Source of the DNA: an uncultured Limosilactobacillus sp.
GTDB taxonomy: Bacteria > Bacillota > Bacilli > Lactobacillales > Lactobacillaceae
DNA: 64,000 nt
NCBI RefSeq assembly: GCF_934202705.1
Contig: NZ_CAKPYE010000001.1
Coordinates: 62,001 to 126,000 of the forward strand
Direction of reading: 5' to 3'
Shown here in pieces: positions 1 through 7,964 of the stretch (positions are counted from its first letter, which is position 1; each line of letters begins with the position of its first letter). The notes under the pieces are model-generated. The model worked only from the letters and a program-made list of their open reading frames with translations. It was not told the DNA's origin and made no database searches. The position numbers were made by a program, and so were the translations under genes.

Positions 1-1021
1 TCTGACCGGCAATCGCTTCTGCGGCAACTTTTCCTTCATAGCTAGCTTTATGTGCGAGGGCCGCTCCTGCAACCACATCACCAATTGCGAAGATATTTTT
101 GATATTTGTCCGGCCCTGAACATCGACCTTAATTAATCCACGTTGATCAGTTTCAATTCCAACCTGTTCTAATCCAAGATCCTTCGTATTTGGTTTCCGA
201 CCAACAGCGACACAGACTTCGTCAGCGTTCACAGTTTGTTCCTGGTCGTTAAGTGTATATGTAACCGTTACCTGTGATTCATCATCAACTGCGGATTTAG
301 CCATTGCGTTAGTCACAATGGTAACCCCACGTTTCTCAAGATTTGATTGGGCAACCTTAACGACATCCTTTTCATAATTTCGGAGGATTGCGTCAGTGCC
401 TTCTAAAATTGTGACATGCGTCCCAAAGTTTGCATAGGCGGATGCTAACTCACAACCAATATAGCCACCGCCAATGATAATTAATTCTTTAGGCTTTTCT
501 TTTAACTCTAGTAACCCAGTTGAGTCAATAATCCGCCCAGCAAACTTGAAACCAGGGATTTCGATTGGATGACTACCTGTTGCAATAATCAGGTTCTTAA
601 AAGTGTACGTCTGAGCACGATCTCCTTGAATCACCCGTAGACTATTCTGATCCTTCAAAAAGGCACGACCGTGCAAAACATCTATCTTGTTTTTCTTAAA
701 TAAATATGCGACACCATTTGTCATCCGTTGAACAACCGACCCACGATAGTCTTGGACTTTTGACCAATCTAGGCTAATATTACCAGTACCAATACCCTCA
801 TTTGAAGAATTAAGCGCTGTTTGATAATCATGTGAAACCTGAATTAAAGCCTTTGATGGAATACAGCCAACCCGAAGGCAAACTCCACCAAGCTGGTCAT
901 TCTCTTCGATAACCGTAACTTTCTGTCCCAATTCAGCAGCATGGACCGCTGCTACATATCCGCCAGGTCCGGAGCCAATTACAACTGTGTCTAAATCTAT
1001 TGGAAAATCACCGACAACCAT
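1..1021 (-). CDS. pdhD: Dihydrolipoyl dehydrogenase (E3 of pyruvate dehydrogenase), partial
   Basis: E3 reoxidises the dihydrolipoamide of the E2 subunit with FAD and passes electrons to NAD+. The gene runs off the left edge, so only about the first 340 residues are visible and the C-terminal dimerisation domain with its His-Glu pair is missing. Visible are the FAD-binding GSGPGG motif near residue 16, the redox-active disulfide in GGVCLRVGCIPSK (Cys48 and Cys53), and the NAD-binding GGGYIG motif near residue 178. The ATG lies 7 bases beyond the stop of pdhC with a GGATG-like ribosome binding site, so it is the last visible gene of pdhA-B-C-D. The dedicated position makes an E3 of this complex far more likely than another disulfide reductase. 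Confidence 0.95.
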   Translation of the reverse strand, partial: MVVGDFPIDLDTVVIGSGPGGYVAAVHAAELGQKVTVIEENDQLGGVCLRVGCIPSKALIQVSHDYQTALNSSNEGIGTGNISLDWSKVQDYRGSVVQRMTNGVAYLFKKNKIDVLHGRAFLKDQNSLRVIQGDRAQTYTFKNLIIATGSHPIEIPGFKFAGRIIDSTGLLELKEKPKELIIIGGGYIGCELASAYANFGTHVTILEGTDAILRNYEKDVVKVAQSNLEKRGVTIVTNAMAKSAVDDESQVTVTYTLNDQEQTVNADEVCVAVGRKPNTKDLGLEQVGIETDQRGLIKVDVQGRTNIKNIFAIGDVVAGAALAHKASYEGKVAAEAIAGQ

Positions 1022-1028
1022 GATTTAA

Positions 1029-2618
1029 TCATCCTTCCATTAACAGTAGTTCTGGGTCTGCTAGTAACTCTTTCAAACGATTCATTGCTCGTTGTGCGGT
1101 TCCACCATCAATGATACGGTGATCTACTGCCAGTGAAAGTTTGAGCACTTTGGCAATTTTAATTTGATTATTTTCAACAACTGGTTCTGGGGAGATTTTG
1201 CCCATTCCTAAAATTGCCACTTCTGGCCAGTTAATCAAAGGAGTGAAGAATCCGCCACCAATGGAACCAATGTTAGTAATTGACATCCCAGTGTGTCCCA
1301 TATCGTCAGCACTCAGCTTGCCATCCTTTGCCTTCGCAGTATTGGCCGAAATTTCTTTAGCAATCGCAAATAAGCTTAGTGAGTCGGCGTGCTTAATGTT
1401 TGGGACAAACAATCCACGATCGGTATCTGTTGCAATACCAACATTAATATAATTACGATAACTAATCACATGTTTATCCATATCAACGGTCGCATTAAAA
1501 ACAGGAAATTCCTTCATGATGACCGCAAGCGCTTTCGTCATGTAAGCCATAAATGTTAAATGAACGTTATGCTTTTTAGCCAATTCTTTGTATTTTTTCC
1601 GATGATCCCAAAGCTTATCAACATTAACTTCATCGAAGAGGTGAATCATTGGGATTTCGGTTGAAGATTTAATCATCGCCTTAGCGGTTGCTTTCCGAAC
1701 CGGTGTCATCTTCTCATCATGGGTTGGCCAAGTATTATCATCGCTAACGGGGGGTGCAGAAGCTGGAGCAGGTTGTTGACCGCTAGTGACCGGCTTAGGC
1801 GATGTCATGAACGCTTCAACATCACTCTTTAAAATTTGACCATGCCGACCAGTTCCCTTGACAGACGCCAGAGTAACATCGTGATCTCGCGCAAACTTAC
1901 GCACCGCTGGCATTGCTAAAACGGGAACTGAGTGATCTGCAGCCTTAGGTGAATTAGCAACAGAATGACTGCTGGTAGTAGTTGCTGATGAAGCATTGGG
2001 CTTGCTTGCGGACGTACTTTGCCCAGTAACGTTGCCTAGCCCTTTGGCCACCGCCAACTTAACTAATGGTTGACCAACTGAAGCAGTTTCATCTGGTTGA
2101 ACCAAAATTTCCGTCACCGTACCGTCAACAGGTGATGGTAATTCTTCAACAGACTTATCATTTTCAATTTGCACAAGGTCATCATCTTTTTTAATTGAAT
2201 CACCAACTTGAACGTGCCATTCACCAACAGTACCTTCAGCAATCCCTTCACCAATATCTGGTAGCTTAAATTCATAAATCTCGTGTTCACTAGAGTCATT
2301 GTCACTAGACTTTGATGCCGAGTTAACCGGTTCTTTTGCAACGGCGTCATTAGTGTCCACATTGCCAAGCCCATCAGCAACCGTCATTTCAACTAATGGT
2401 TGACCAACTGAAGCAGTTTCATCTGGTTGAACTAAGATTTTATCAATTGTTCCATCAACTGGTGATGGTAGTTCTTCAACGGACTTATCATTTTCGATTT
2501 GAACTAAATCTTCATCCTTCTTGATTGAATCACCTTCCTGAACGTGCCATTCACCGACGGTACCTTCAGCAATCCCTTCACCAATATCTGGCAATTTAAA
2601 TTGGTACTTATCACTCAT
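1029..2618 (-). CDS. pdhC: Dihydrolipoamide acetyltransferase (E2) with two lipoyl domains
   Basis: E2 forms the core of the pyruvate dehydrogenase complex and transfers acetyl groups from lipoate to CoA. The 529-residue protein has two lipoyl domains (about 3-80 and 113-190) with predicted lipoyl lysines Lys45 and Lys155 in IENDKSVEE. A Ser/Thr/Pro/Ala linker follows, then an E3/E1-binding domain (about 232-270) and the catalytic domain (about 302-529) with the DHRIIDGG motif (His500, Asp504). The two lipoyl domains are nearly identical and offset by exactly 110 residues, which suggests a recent or gene-converted duplication. The ATG has a GGTGAACAAAGA leader and follows pdhB closely. The presence of E1 alpha/beta and E3 next door fits pyruvate rather than branched-chain oxo acids, though substrate is inferred. 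Confidence 0.96.
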   Translation of the reverse strand: MSDKYQFKLPDIGEGIAEGTVGEWHVQEGDSIKKDEDLVQIENDKSVEELPSPVDGTIDKILVQPDETASVGQPLVEMTVADGLGNVDTNDAVAKEPVNSASKSSDNDSSEHEIYEFKLPDIGEGIAEGTVGEWHVQVGDSIKKDDDLVQIENDKSVEELPSPVDGTVTEILVQPDETASVGQPLVKLAVAKGLGNVTGQSTSASKPNASSATTTSSHSVANSPKAADHSVPVLAMPAVRKFARDHDVTLASVKGTGRHGQILKSDVEAFMTSPKPVTSGQQPAPASAPPVSDDNTWPTHDEKMTPVRKATAKAMIKSSTEIPMIHLFDEVNVDKLWDHRKKYKELAKKHNVHLTFMAYMTKALAVIMKEFPVFNATVDMDKHVISYRNYINVGIATDTDRGLFVPNIKHADSLSLFAIAKEISANTAKAKDGKLSADDMGHTGMSITNIGSIGGGFFTPLINWPEVAILGMGKISPEPVVENNQIKIAKVLKLSLAVDHRIIDGGTAQRAMNRLKELLADPELLLMEG

Positions 2619-2633
2619 TCTTTGTTCACCTCA

Positions 2634-3611
2634 TTAAAAATTAACCGTTTCCTTAACGGCTTTAATAATATCTTGCGTATTTGGTAGCCATACCGATTCC
2701 CCTTGGCTAAATGGATATGGCGTATCTGGTGCAGCAACTCGCTTAATTGGTGCATCTAGTGAAAGGATTCCTTGTTCAGCAATTAACGCTGCCACTTGGG
2801 CACTAACGCCAGCTTGTTTTTGTGCTTCTTGGACCAGAACAACTTTCCCCGTCTTCTTAACAGAGGATAAAATAGTATCTTCATCTAGTGGAGCAATGGT
2901 TCGAAGGTCAACAACTTCAGCATTGATTCCATCCTTAGCAAGTTGATCAGCTGCTTTGAGACTTGCTTGAACCATGTAACCATAGCTAATAATTGATACA
3001 TCATTGCCTTCGCGTTTAACCGCTGCTTTATCCAATGGAACCGTGTAGGCATCATCAGGCACTTCTTCCTTCATAGAACGATACAGTTTCATATGTTCAA
3101 GATAAATCACCGGATCATCTGAACGAATGGATGAAATTAATAACCCTTTAGCATCATACGGACCACTTGGGACAACCACCCGCAGTCCAGGAACTTGAGC
3201 CACAAGTCCTTCGAAACTGTCGGAGTGCAGTTCTGGTGTATGAACTCCGCCACCAAACGGTGTCCGAATAGTCACTGGATACTTACGTGATCCACCCATT
3301 CGGAACCGTTCACGAGCCAGTTGACCAGCAATTTGATCAAATGCTTCAAATACAAAGCCCATAAACTGAATTTCCGGAACCGGACGGAATCCTTGCATCG
3401 CTAATCCGTTCGCCAAACCGATAATTCCAGACTCCGCTAATGGCGTATCATAAACTCGATCATTACCATACTTAGCTTGCAAACCTTCTGTTGCTCTGAA
3501 AACACCACCGTTCTTACCAACATCTTCACCAAAAATTTGCACATGATCATCATGAGCCAGTTCTTCGTCTAGGGCGTTGGTAATTGCTTTAATCATTGTT
3601 AATTTTGCCAT
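2634..3611 (-). CDS. pdhB: Pyruvate dehydrogenase E1 component, beta subunit
   Basis: The beta subunit of the thiamine diphosphate-dependent E1 decarboxylates pyruvate together with PdhA and acetylates the E2 lipoyl group. The 325-residue length is the family norm. The protein shows the transketolase-like pyrimidine-binding region (IFGEDVGKNGGVF near residue 26 and the ESGIIGLANG stretch) and the C-terminal transketolase domain, with VDLRTIAPLD near residue 235. It starts at an ATG preceded by GGAGGGCAAGTAATC and lies two bases after pdhA, which implies translational coupling in the four-gene operon. Confidence 0.96.
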   Translation of the reverse strand: MAKLTMIKAITNALDEELAHDDHVQIFGEDVGKNGGVFRATEGLQAKYGNDRVYDTPLAESGIIGLANGLAMQGFRPVPEIQFMGFVFEAFDQIAGQLARERFRMGGSRKYPVTIRTPFGGGVHTPELHSDSFEGLVAQVPGLRVVVPSGPYDAKGLLISSIRSDDPVIYLEHMKLYRSMKEEVPDDAYTVPLDKAAVKREGNDVSIISYGYMVQASLKAADQLAKDGINAEVVDLRTIAPLDEDTILSSVKKTGKVVLVQEAQKQAGVSAQVAALIAEQGILSLDAPIKRVAAPDTPYPFSQGESVWLPNTQDIIKAVKETVNF

Positions 3612-3613
3612 GA

Positions 3614-4705
3614 TTACTTGCCCTCCTTAGTTGCGTATTCATCAATTTGTTTTTGAATTGCTGGTGGTGTTTCAATAAATTCATTCTTCAAGTATTCTGT
3701 AACTGATTCTGCTGGTTGTGATTCAACTTCACGAATTGCATCGTCAATTTCCGCTTCAACTTCTTGTTCGTAGGTAGCTTCTTGTTTTTGACTCCAAAGT
3801 CCTTTGCCCGTTAAGAACTTTCGCATTCTAGTTAACGGATCCTTAGCATGCCAAGCATCTTCTTCTTCCTGCGTCCGATAACGTTTTGGATCATCACCTG
3901 AAAGGGTGTGTGGTCCATAACGGTAAGTCAATGTTTCAAGCATTACCGGACCATTCCCAGCAAGAATATAATCACGAGCTTGTCGAGCAGCAGTATAAAC
4001 CGCCAAAGCATCCATCCCATCAACAACAATCCCCGGAATGCCAACAGCAACTGCCTTTTGCGCTAACACTGGTGCCGCAGTTTGTAATTCCCGTGGAACA
4101 GAAATTGCGTAAAGGTTATTTTGAACTATAAATAAGGCTGGTGCATGAAAGGCTCCGGCAAAATTCATCCCTTCATAGAAGTCCCCCTGGGAAGTTCCAC
4201 CGTCACCAGTATAGGTATAAGCCAAGGCCTTGGTTCCTTTCTTCTTTAATCCTAAAGCTACACCAGCAGTTTGCACATACTGCGCGCCAATGATGATTTG
4301 TGGTGGCATAGCGTTTAATTCTGCTTCATATTTGTTACCATTAACCATTCCCTTGGACCACATGAACGCCTTAGCCAACGGTAGACCATGCTTAACTAAT
4401 TCAGGAACATCACGGTAACCACCAAGCAGGTAATCATCCTTGCTCATCGCATAGTTTGAAGCCATTTGACTAGCTTCTTCTCCTGCGGTTGGTGCAAAAA
4501 AGCCTAACCGCCCTTGCCGATTGAGTTTGGTAGTTCGATCATCAATGATTCGTGACCAAATCATTTGCTTGAAAAGATCAACTAATTGATCGTCTGTTAA
4601 ACTAGGCATCATATCTGGATTAACAACTTCCCCATTCTCATTTAACACTTGGAGTGTTTGATATTGTGGAGTATGCTTCAATTTTTCAAAATCTAATTGA
4701 GCCAT
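3614..4705 (-). CDS. pdhA: Pyruvate dehydrogenase E1 component, alpha subunit
   Basis: The alpha subunit of the E1 heterotetramer binds thiamine diphosphate and Mg2+. The classical cofactor motif starts at GDGGTSQGDFYEG (residues 168-180) and closes with QNN at 195-197. The 363-residue length matches Gram-positive E1 alpha proteins. It is the first gene of the pdh operon. Directly upstream are a sigma-A-like promoter, a cre box overlapping the expected transcription start, and a Rex-like palindrome, so carbon catabolite control and possibly redox control are likely. An E1 of the acetoin or branched-chain type is possible by family similarity, but the operon fits pyruvate dehydrogenase best. 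Confidence 0.96.
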   Translation of the reverse strand: MAQLDFEKLKHTPQYQTLQVLNENGEVVNPDMMPSLTDDQLVDLFKQMIWSRIIDDRTTKLNRQGRLGFFAPTAGEEASQMASNYAMSKDDYLLGGYRDVPELVKHGLPLAKAFMWSKGMVNGNKYEAELNAMPPQIIIGAQYVQTAGVALGLKKKGTKALAYTYTGDGGTSQGDFYEGMNFAGAFHAPALFIVQNNLYAISVPRELQTAAPVLAQKAVAVGIPGIVVDGMDALAVYTAARQARDYILAGNGPVMLETLTYRYGPHTLSGDDPKRYRTQEEEDAWHAKDPLTRMRKFLTGKGLWSQKQEATYEQEVEAEIDDAIREVESQPAESVTEYLKNEFIETPPAIQKQIDEYATKEGK

Positions 4706-4736
4706 ATGCTTACACTTCCTTAATAATTGACAATTC

Positions 4737-4750
4737 TGTTAACGCTTACA
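4737..4750 (-). promoter_or_regulatory. cre (CcpA-binding) box of the pdh operon
   Basis: On the minus strand the site reads TGTAAGCGTTAACA, which fits the cre consensus TGWAANCGNTNWCA at every position. It lies about 6 bases downstream of the -10 box and 32 bases before the pdhA ATG, so it overlaps the predicted transcription start. A bound CcpA there would be expected to repress. Confidence 0.75.
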
Positions 4751-4756
4751 TAGTGT

Positions 4757-4784
4757 ATTTTACCCCTTTTTTTATATTATTCAA
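4757..4784 (-). promoter_or_regulatory. Promoter of the pdh operon
   Basis: Minus strand: -35 TTGAAT (4779-4784), 16-base spacer, -10 TAAAAT (4757-4762). Each hexamer is close to the sigma-A consensus, and the position just upstream of pdhA is right. Confidence 0.65.
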
Positions 4785-4786
4785 TT

Positions 4787-4804
4787 TTGTGTACATTTAC
4801 ACGG
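4787..4804. promoter_or_regulatory. Rex-like palindrome upstream of the pdh -35 box
   Basis: The site TTGTG-N8-CACGG contains a GTGTA/TACAC inverted repeat and matches the Rex operator form TTGTG-N8-CACAA except for the last two bases. It abuts the -35 box. Rex is the NADH/NAD+-sensing repressor of Gram-positive bacteria, so control of an NADH-producing enzyme would make sense. This is a single-site inference from sequence only. Confidence 0.4.
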
Positions 4805-4930
4805 TCATTATTGTGCATGAACTTCTTGACCGTTACTGTTAAATCAGCACTGTAAATTGAAGCTGATTTTATGGTCTGTCAGCTTGCTCATTTGTAAACT
4901 TTCGTACCAATTTGTGATTTGATTTAACAA

Positions 4931-4966
4931 AAGATAAAAAATAAGCGATCTGATAACCAGACCGCT
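4931..4966 (-). terminator. Rho-independent terminator of the EamA transporter gene
   Basis: Minus strand: a 9-bp stem AGCGGTCTG/CAGATCGCT with one G-U pair and a 5-base loop, followed by TTATTTTTTATC. It starts about 13 bases after the stop codon of the transporter. Confidence 0.8.
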
Positions 4967-4978
4967 TTATAAAAGTAC

Positions 4979-5929
4979 TTAGTAATGAATATCAACTTCA
5001 TCTGAATTTAAATCTGGGGCGACCGCCGTATTTTCTCGTCGTCCTCGCTGCAAAATATAAATGGCCACAATCACAATCAAAATGCCGAGCGCTTCCACCC
5101 AATTCATATTGAGGTGGAAAAAAATCACACTCAAAATGCTGGTCGTGATGGGTTGGGCTGCATCCATAATACTAATGACATCAGAAGGTGCTATCCGTGA
5201 AGCATAAAGCAACATTCCAAATGGAATGATTGTGCCAAAAAGCATGACCGTAGCGACAGATGATACTAGCGTCACGGTCATGTGTGGGGGGGTAACCCAA
5301 AACGGCCGGATACAATTAAATAAAATTCCAGCAATCATTGTTCCCCAGCCAAGGACAACGAGAGGAGGATTCTTTTCTGCAGCTTTTTTAGGAAGTACCA
5401 CATAAAAGGCTGCAGTAATTCCAGAACCAAGTCCCCACATCAACGAAACAAATGGAACCGTTAGGTGAGTCAGATCACCACGCGTAATACAAAGAAAAAC
5501 TCCAATTAACGCAAGAACAAACGCTAGTAAATCACTCCGCATTGGCATTTTACGTTGGAAAACGACAGACCCGAGAACAATAAAAAGAGGTGATAAATAT
5601 TGTAAAATCGTAGCTGTTGAAGCGTTTCCTGTTTGAATTGCATAATAAAACGTCAATAAATTAAATGCTAACCCAAAAATTGCGTACGTTAACACAGAAA
5701 TAAAACTCGTTCGATCCTTAAAGACATTAAATATTTGTCCTCGATACACGCCCGCACTAATAATAAGTAAAATTAGGCCGGTAAAAAAAGTCCGAGTGGA
5801 TAACATCCATGAAGCAGAAATCGATAGGTTTTGTGAGATCAATTGTAAAACTGTTCCCGAAATTCCCCAACTAAAGGAAGCCATCGCTGCCCACAGAATC
5901 CCTTTTCTAACTTGATTATGCTTGGTCAA
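4979..5929 (-). CDS. EamA-family (drug/metabolite superfamily) transporter
   Basis: A polytopic membrane protein of 316 residues with about ten hydrophobic segments arranged as two EamA repeats (about 10-150 and 165-300). The FSWGISGTVLQL stretch in the first segment and the small-residue-rich helices are typical of this superfamily, whose members export or import amino acids, cofactors and other small metabolites. The substrate cannot be read from the sequence. The best start is a TTG preceded by GGAGAATGAACA; the ATG seven bases upstream is out of frame. The gene stands alone between its own terminator and the terminator of the upstream DUF1002 gene. Confidence 0.85.
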   Translation of the reverse strand: MTKHNQVRKGILWAAMASFSWGISGTVLQLISQNLSISASWMLSTRTFFTGLILLIISAGVYRGQIFNVFKDRTSFISVLTYAIFGLAFNLLTFYYAIQTGNASTATILQYLSPLFIVLGSVVFQRKMPMRSDLLAFVLALIGVFLCITRGDLTHLTVPFVSLMWGLGSGITAAFYVVLPKKAAEKNPPLVVLGWGTMIAGILFNCIRPFWVTPPHMTVTLVSSVATVMLFGTIIPFGMLLYASRIAPSDVISIMDAAQPITTSILSVIFFHLNMNWVEALGILIVIVAIYILQRGRRENTAVAPDLNSDEVDIHY

Positions 5930-6009
5930 TGTTCATTCTCCTTATTCAAAATAAGTAATATCTTACCATGATTCGCCGATAAAGAAACGTTCCTCAGAAA
6001 AAAGTTCAC

Positions 6010-6047
6010 AAAAAAAGCTTTGTCAATCAGATGACAAAGCTTTTTTA
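6010..6047. terminator. Bidirectional-looking terminator after the DUF1002 gene
   Basis: A 13 to 15-bp A/T-flanked stem (AAAGCTTTGTCA and its complement) around a short loop, with T runs on both strands. It lies just downstream of the DUF1002 stop on the minus strand and separates it from the EamA transporter. Confidence 0.85.
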
Positions 6048-6066
6048 AGTTTAATTGTCCAAAATT

Positions 6067-7071
6067 TTAATTAAACAAAGAGCGAACCCAGGCGGCCAAG
6101 CGTTGGAACCAGTTAGTAGCTTGCTGTTCTGCATGCTTTGCTGAATCACTATTTGCCCATTCCTTAGCCTTATTCATCAAGTCTCCACTTGAATTTTTTA
6201 CATTATTAATAGTGTTGGTGACGTTATTAATGTAAGTCTTACTTGAAGAAATTGGCGAGTTTTGGAAGGTAACTAAAGAATTAGCAATCTTGCTCTGTTG
6301 ACTTTGCGATGTTTGGTCATTAATTCCCCGCTTTTCCAATGCTTGATTTAACATTTTTTGAATATCCTGCTTAGTTGCTAAATCACCATTACTTTGCTTT
6401 TTCTGAGCAATTTGTTTAGAGACATCACCAACCGCTGCCATTAACTTTCCTGCATAGTTCTTATCATCTGAATTAGCATCAATGGCACCCTGAGTAGCAT
6501 CCATCACAGAATTAGCGGCACTCGTATTCTGCGGATTTAGTTGATGACCGTCGGCAGCAAACGCCTTATAAACTCCAGTTAAGGCTGATTCACCAGATAC
6601 TGGACGGTTAGCAGTAACGTTAATTGTAATATCGGTTACCCCCGCCATTTGTGCAACCATTGCATACTGCTGGGCAGTTACCTTAGTAATATTAGACTTA
6701 CCATTATACTTTCGAATATTAACCTTCACTCCGGACCCAGGATCTGTTGGCGCAATTGATACCGATGAGATCATCGCAGCATTGGTCGTTGAAGAATCAT
6801 TGCCGATGTATTGACGATAATCAGCAGCTGTCGCCGTTAATTTTTTAAATGATGAATCAACGTCCATTGTATCATTTAAGTTACTATAGACGCTTTGTGG
6901 TGCGCCAGCACCGTAAACAACATAGGATGATGAAAGTGTCGATGTGCTCGATTGACTAGCTGTACTAGTGGTTTGTTGATCAGCTACGACTGCTTGAGTT
7001 GGCATCGTCACTACACCAACCATTGTGGTCGCTAATAGACCTAAAGTAATGATTTTTGTTGTAGTTTTCAT
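6067..7071 (-). CDS. Secreted DUF1002-family protein
   Basis: A 334-residue exported protein. Residues 1-30 form a signal peptide (MKTTTK, hydrophobic core, cleavage likely after TQAVVA or VVADQ). A Ser/Thr-rich segment follows to about residue 48, then a DUF1002-like region beginning YVVYGAGAPQS. Long helix-forming Lys/Gln/Asn-rich stretches make up the second half. No LPxTG motif, lipobox or second membrane segment is present, so release or non-covalent wall attachment is likely. The ATG has a strong GCGGAGGA site. The molecular function of this family is unknown to me. The gene is monocistronic, with a TATAAT box upstream and a strong terminator downstream. Confidence 0.8.
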   Translation of the reverse strand: MKTTTKIITLGLLATTMVGVVTMPTQAVVADQQTTSTASQSSTSTLSSSYVVYGAGAPQSVYSNLNDTMDVDSSFKKLTATAADYRQYIGNDSSTTNAAMISSVSIAPTDPGSGVKVNIRKYNGKSNITKVTAQQYAMVAQMAGVTDITINVTANRPVSGESALTGVYKAFAADGHQLNPQNTSAANSVMDATQGAIDANSDDKNYAGKLMAAVGDVSKQIAQKKQSNGDLATKQDIQKMLNQALEKRGINDQTSQSQQSKIANSLVTFQNSPISSSKTYINNVTNTINNVKNSSGDLMNKAKEWANSDSAKHAEQQATNWFQRLAAWVRSLFN

Positions 7072-7101
7072 TATTTTCCTCCGCTATTTTTGATTACGTT
7101 A

Positions 7102-7107
7102 ATTATA
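7102..7107 (-). promoter_or_regulatory. -10 box (TATAAT) of the DUF1002 gene
   Basis: A perfect TATAAT on the minus strand about 30 bases before the ATG. No good -35 hexamer is visible at the expected distance, so only the -10 is annotated. Confidence 0.45.
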
Positions 7108-7165
7108 TCGTACCCATTCATAAAATTATTGAAAGCTACTAATTCTTAAATAATTTTGGGGGAAC

Positions 7166-7894
7166 TTATGATTTATCAGAATCCGCGGGATCAATCTGAA
7201 AAATCGGAATTTTTTTGCCTGTTGGATGGTTTTGCTTCTCAGAATTGCTTGAGGTGTAATGGTGTTGTTCATCAAACTGCTTCTGCGCAGCTTTGACTGC
7301 TTGTGGTGTCTTCAAATTTTGCCGAGCCCAATTGCTAAGAATGCGATCCATATATTTGAAGTTATATTTACCATTCAAAACTGTCTCCCGTAATGCTAAC
7401 TTAATCACTTCAATATCATAATGATCCTGATCTAGCCAGTCATTCACCAAACTCATTTCAATTGGATTTAATAAACGGCCAAATTCAGTTTCTAAAGCCG
7501 CAAATAATTTTTGCCGCTGATTTTTTGACTGTTGGTGATTAGTCGCAGTTGTTTGGTGCTCGATCAGCCGCCTCAATTTATTCAACAGTGGGGCAAAGTC
7601 ATACTGCATACTTTCCTTACCATCTGCACTTTTCACCATCTTTTGAACCATTAGTCGGTCCTTAATCATTTGGTTAATTAAGTCATAAACTTGATCTTCA
7701 CTAGTACCGAGGTGCTTGGCAATCTGGGTTACAGCTGGGTCGCTTTGACCGCGATCAATATAAGAACGTAGTTCAATATACACCATTAGCTCAGCAGTTG
7801 ACATGCCAATTTCATGGTAATGGTGTAACAATAAATTACTAATTACTGTGCTGCCAGCCGTCACATACTGCTCCATAAACGATTGTGAATCCAA
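7166..7894 (-). CDS. dnaD: DnaD-domain replication protein
   Basis: DnaD takes part in primosome assembly at the origin and at stalled forks in Gram-positive bacteria. The N-terminal winged-helix part begins MEQYVTAGSTVISNLLL-like (about residues 6-110), a linker follows, and the C-terminal DnaB/DnaD helical domain (about 130-215) carries the typical YNFKYMDRILSNW motif. The likely start is TTG at 7894, preceded by AAGGAAGGAG at a good distance, giving 242 residues. The longer open frame up to 8011 would run back through a hairpin and into asnS, and its extra 39 residues look like noise. The gene follows asnS as in other Firmicutes, but the usual next gene nth is absent here. Confidence 0.9.
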   Translation of the reverse strand: MDSQSFMEQYVTAGSTVISNLLLHHYHEIGMSTAELMVYIELRSYIDRGQSDPAVTQIAKHLGTSEDQVYDLINQMIKDRLMVQKMVKSADGKESMQYDFAPLLNKLRRLIEHQTTATNHQQSKNQRQKLFAALETEFGRLLNPIEMSLVNDWLDQDHYDIEVIKLALRETVLNGKYNFKYMDRILSNWARQNLKTPQAVKAAQKQFDEQHHYTSSNSEKQNHPTGKKIPIFQIDPADSDKS

Positions 7895-7912
7895 CTTGAT
7901 TGCTCCTTCCTT

Positions 7913-7956
7913 AGAAAAATAAAACTCCAATGACAATCGAGTTGCCAATGGAGTTT
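7913..7956 (-). terminator. Hairpin with T run between asnS and dnaD
   Basis: Minus strand: an 8-bp stem AAACTCCA/TGGAGTTT (plus two inner pairs) enclosing about 13-19 bases, followed by TATTTTTC. It sits right before the dnaD ribosome binding site, so it may limit read-through from asnS into dnaD. Confidence 0.6.
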
Positions 7957-7964
7957 GCGAAAGA

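Noticed and set aside
4654..4842. Plus-strand open frame of 62 codons over the pdhA start and pdh promoter
   Set aside because: It overlaps the pdhA N-terminus and the promoter/cre region; its hydrophobic look comes from the T-rich promoter DNA.
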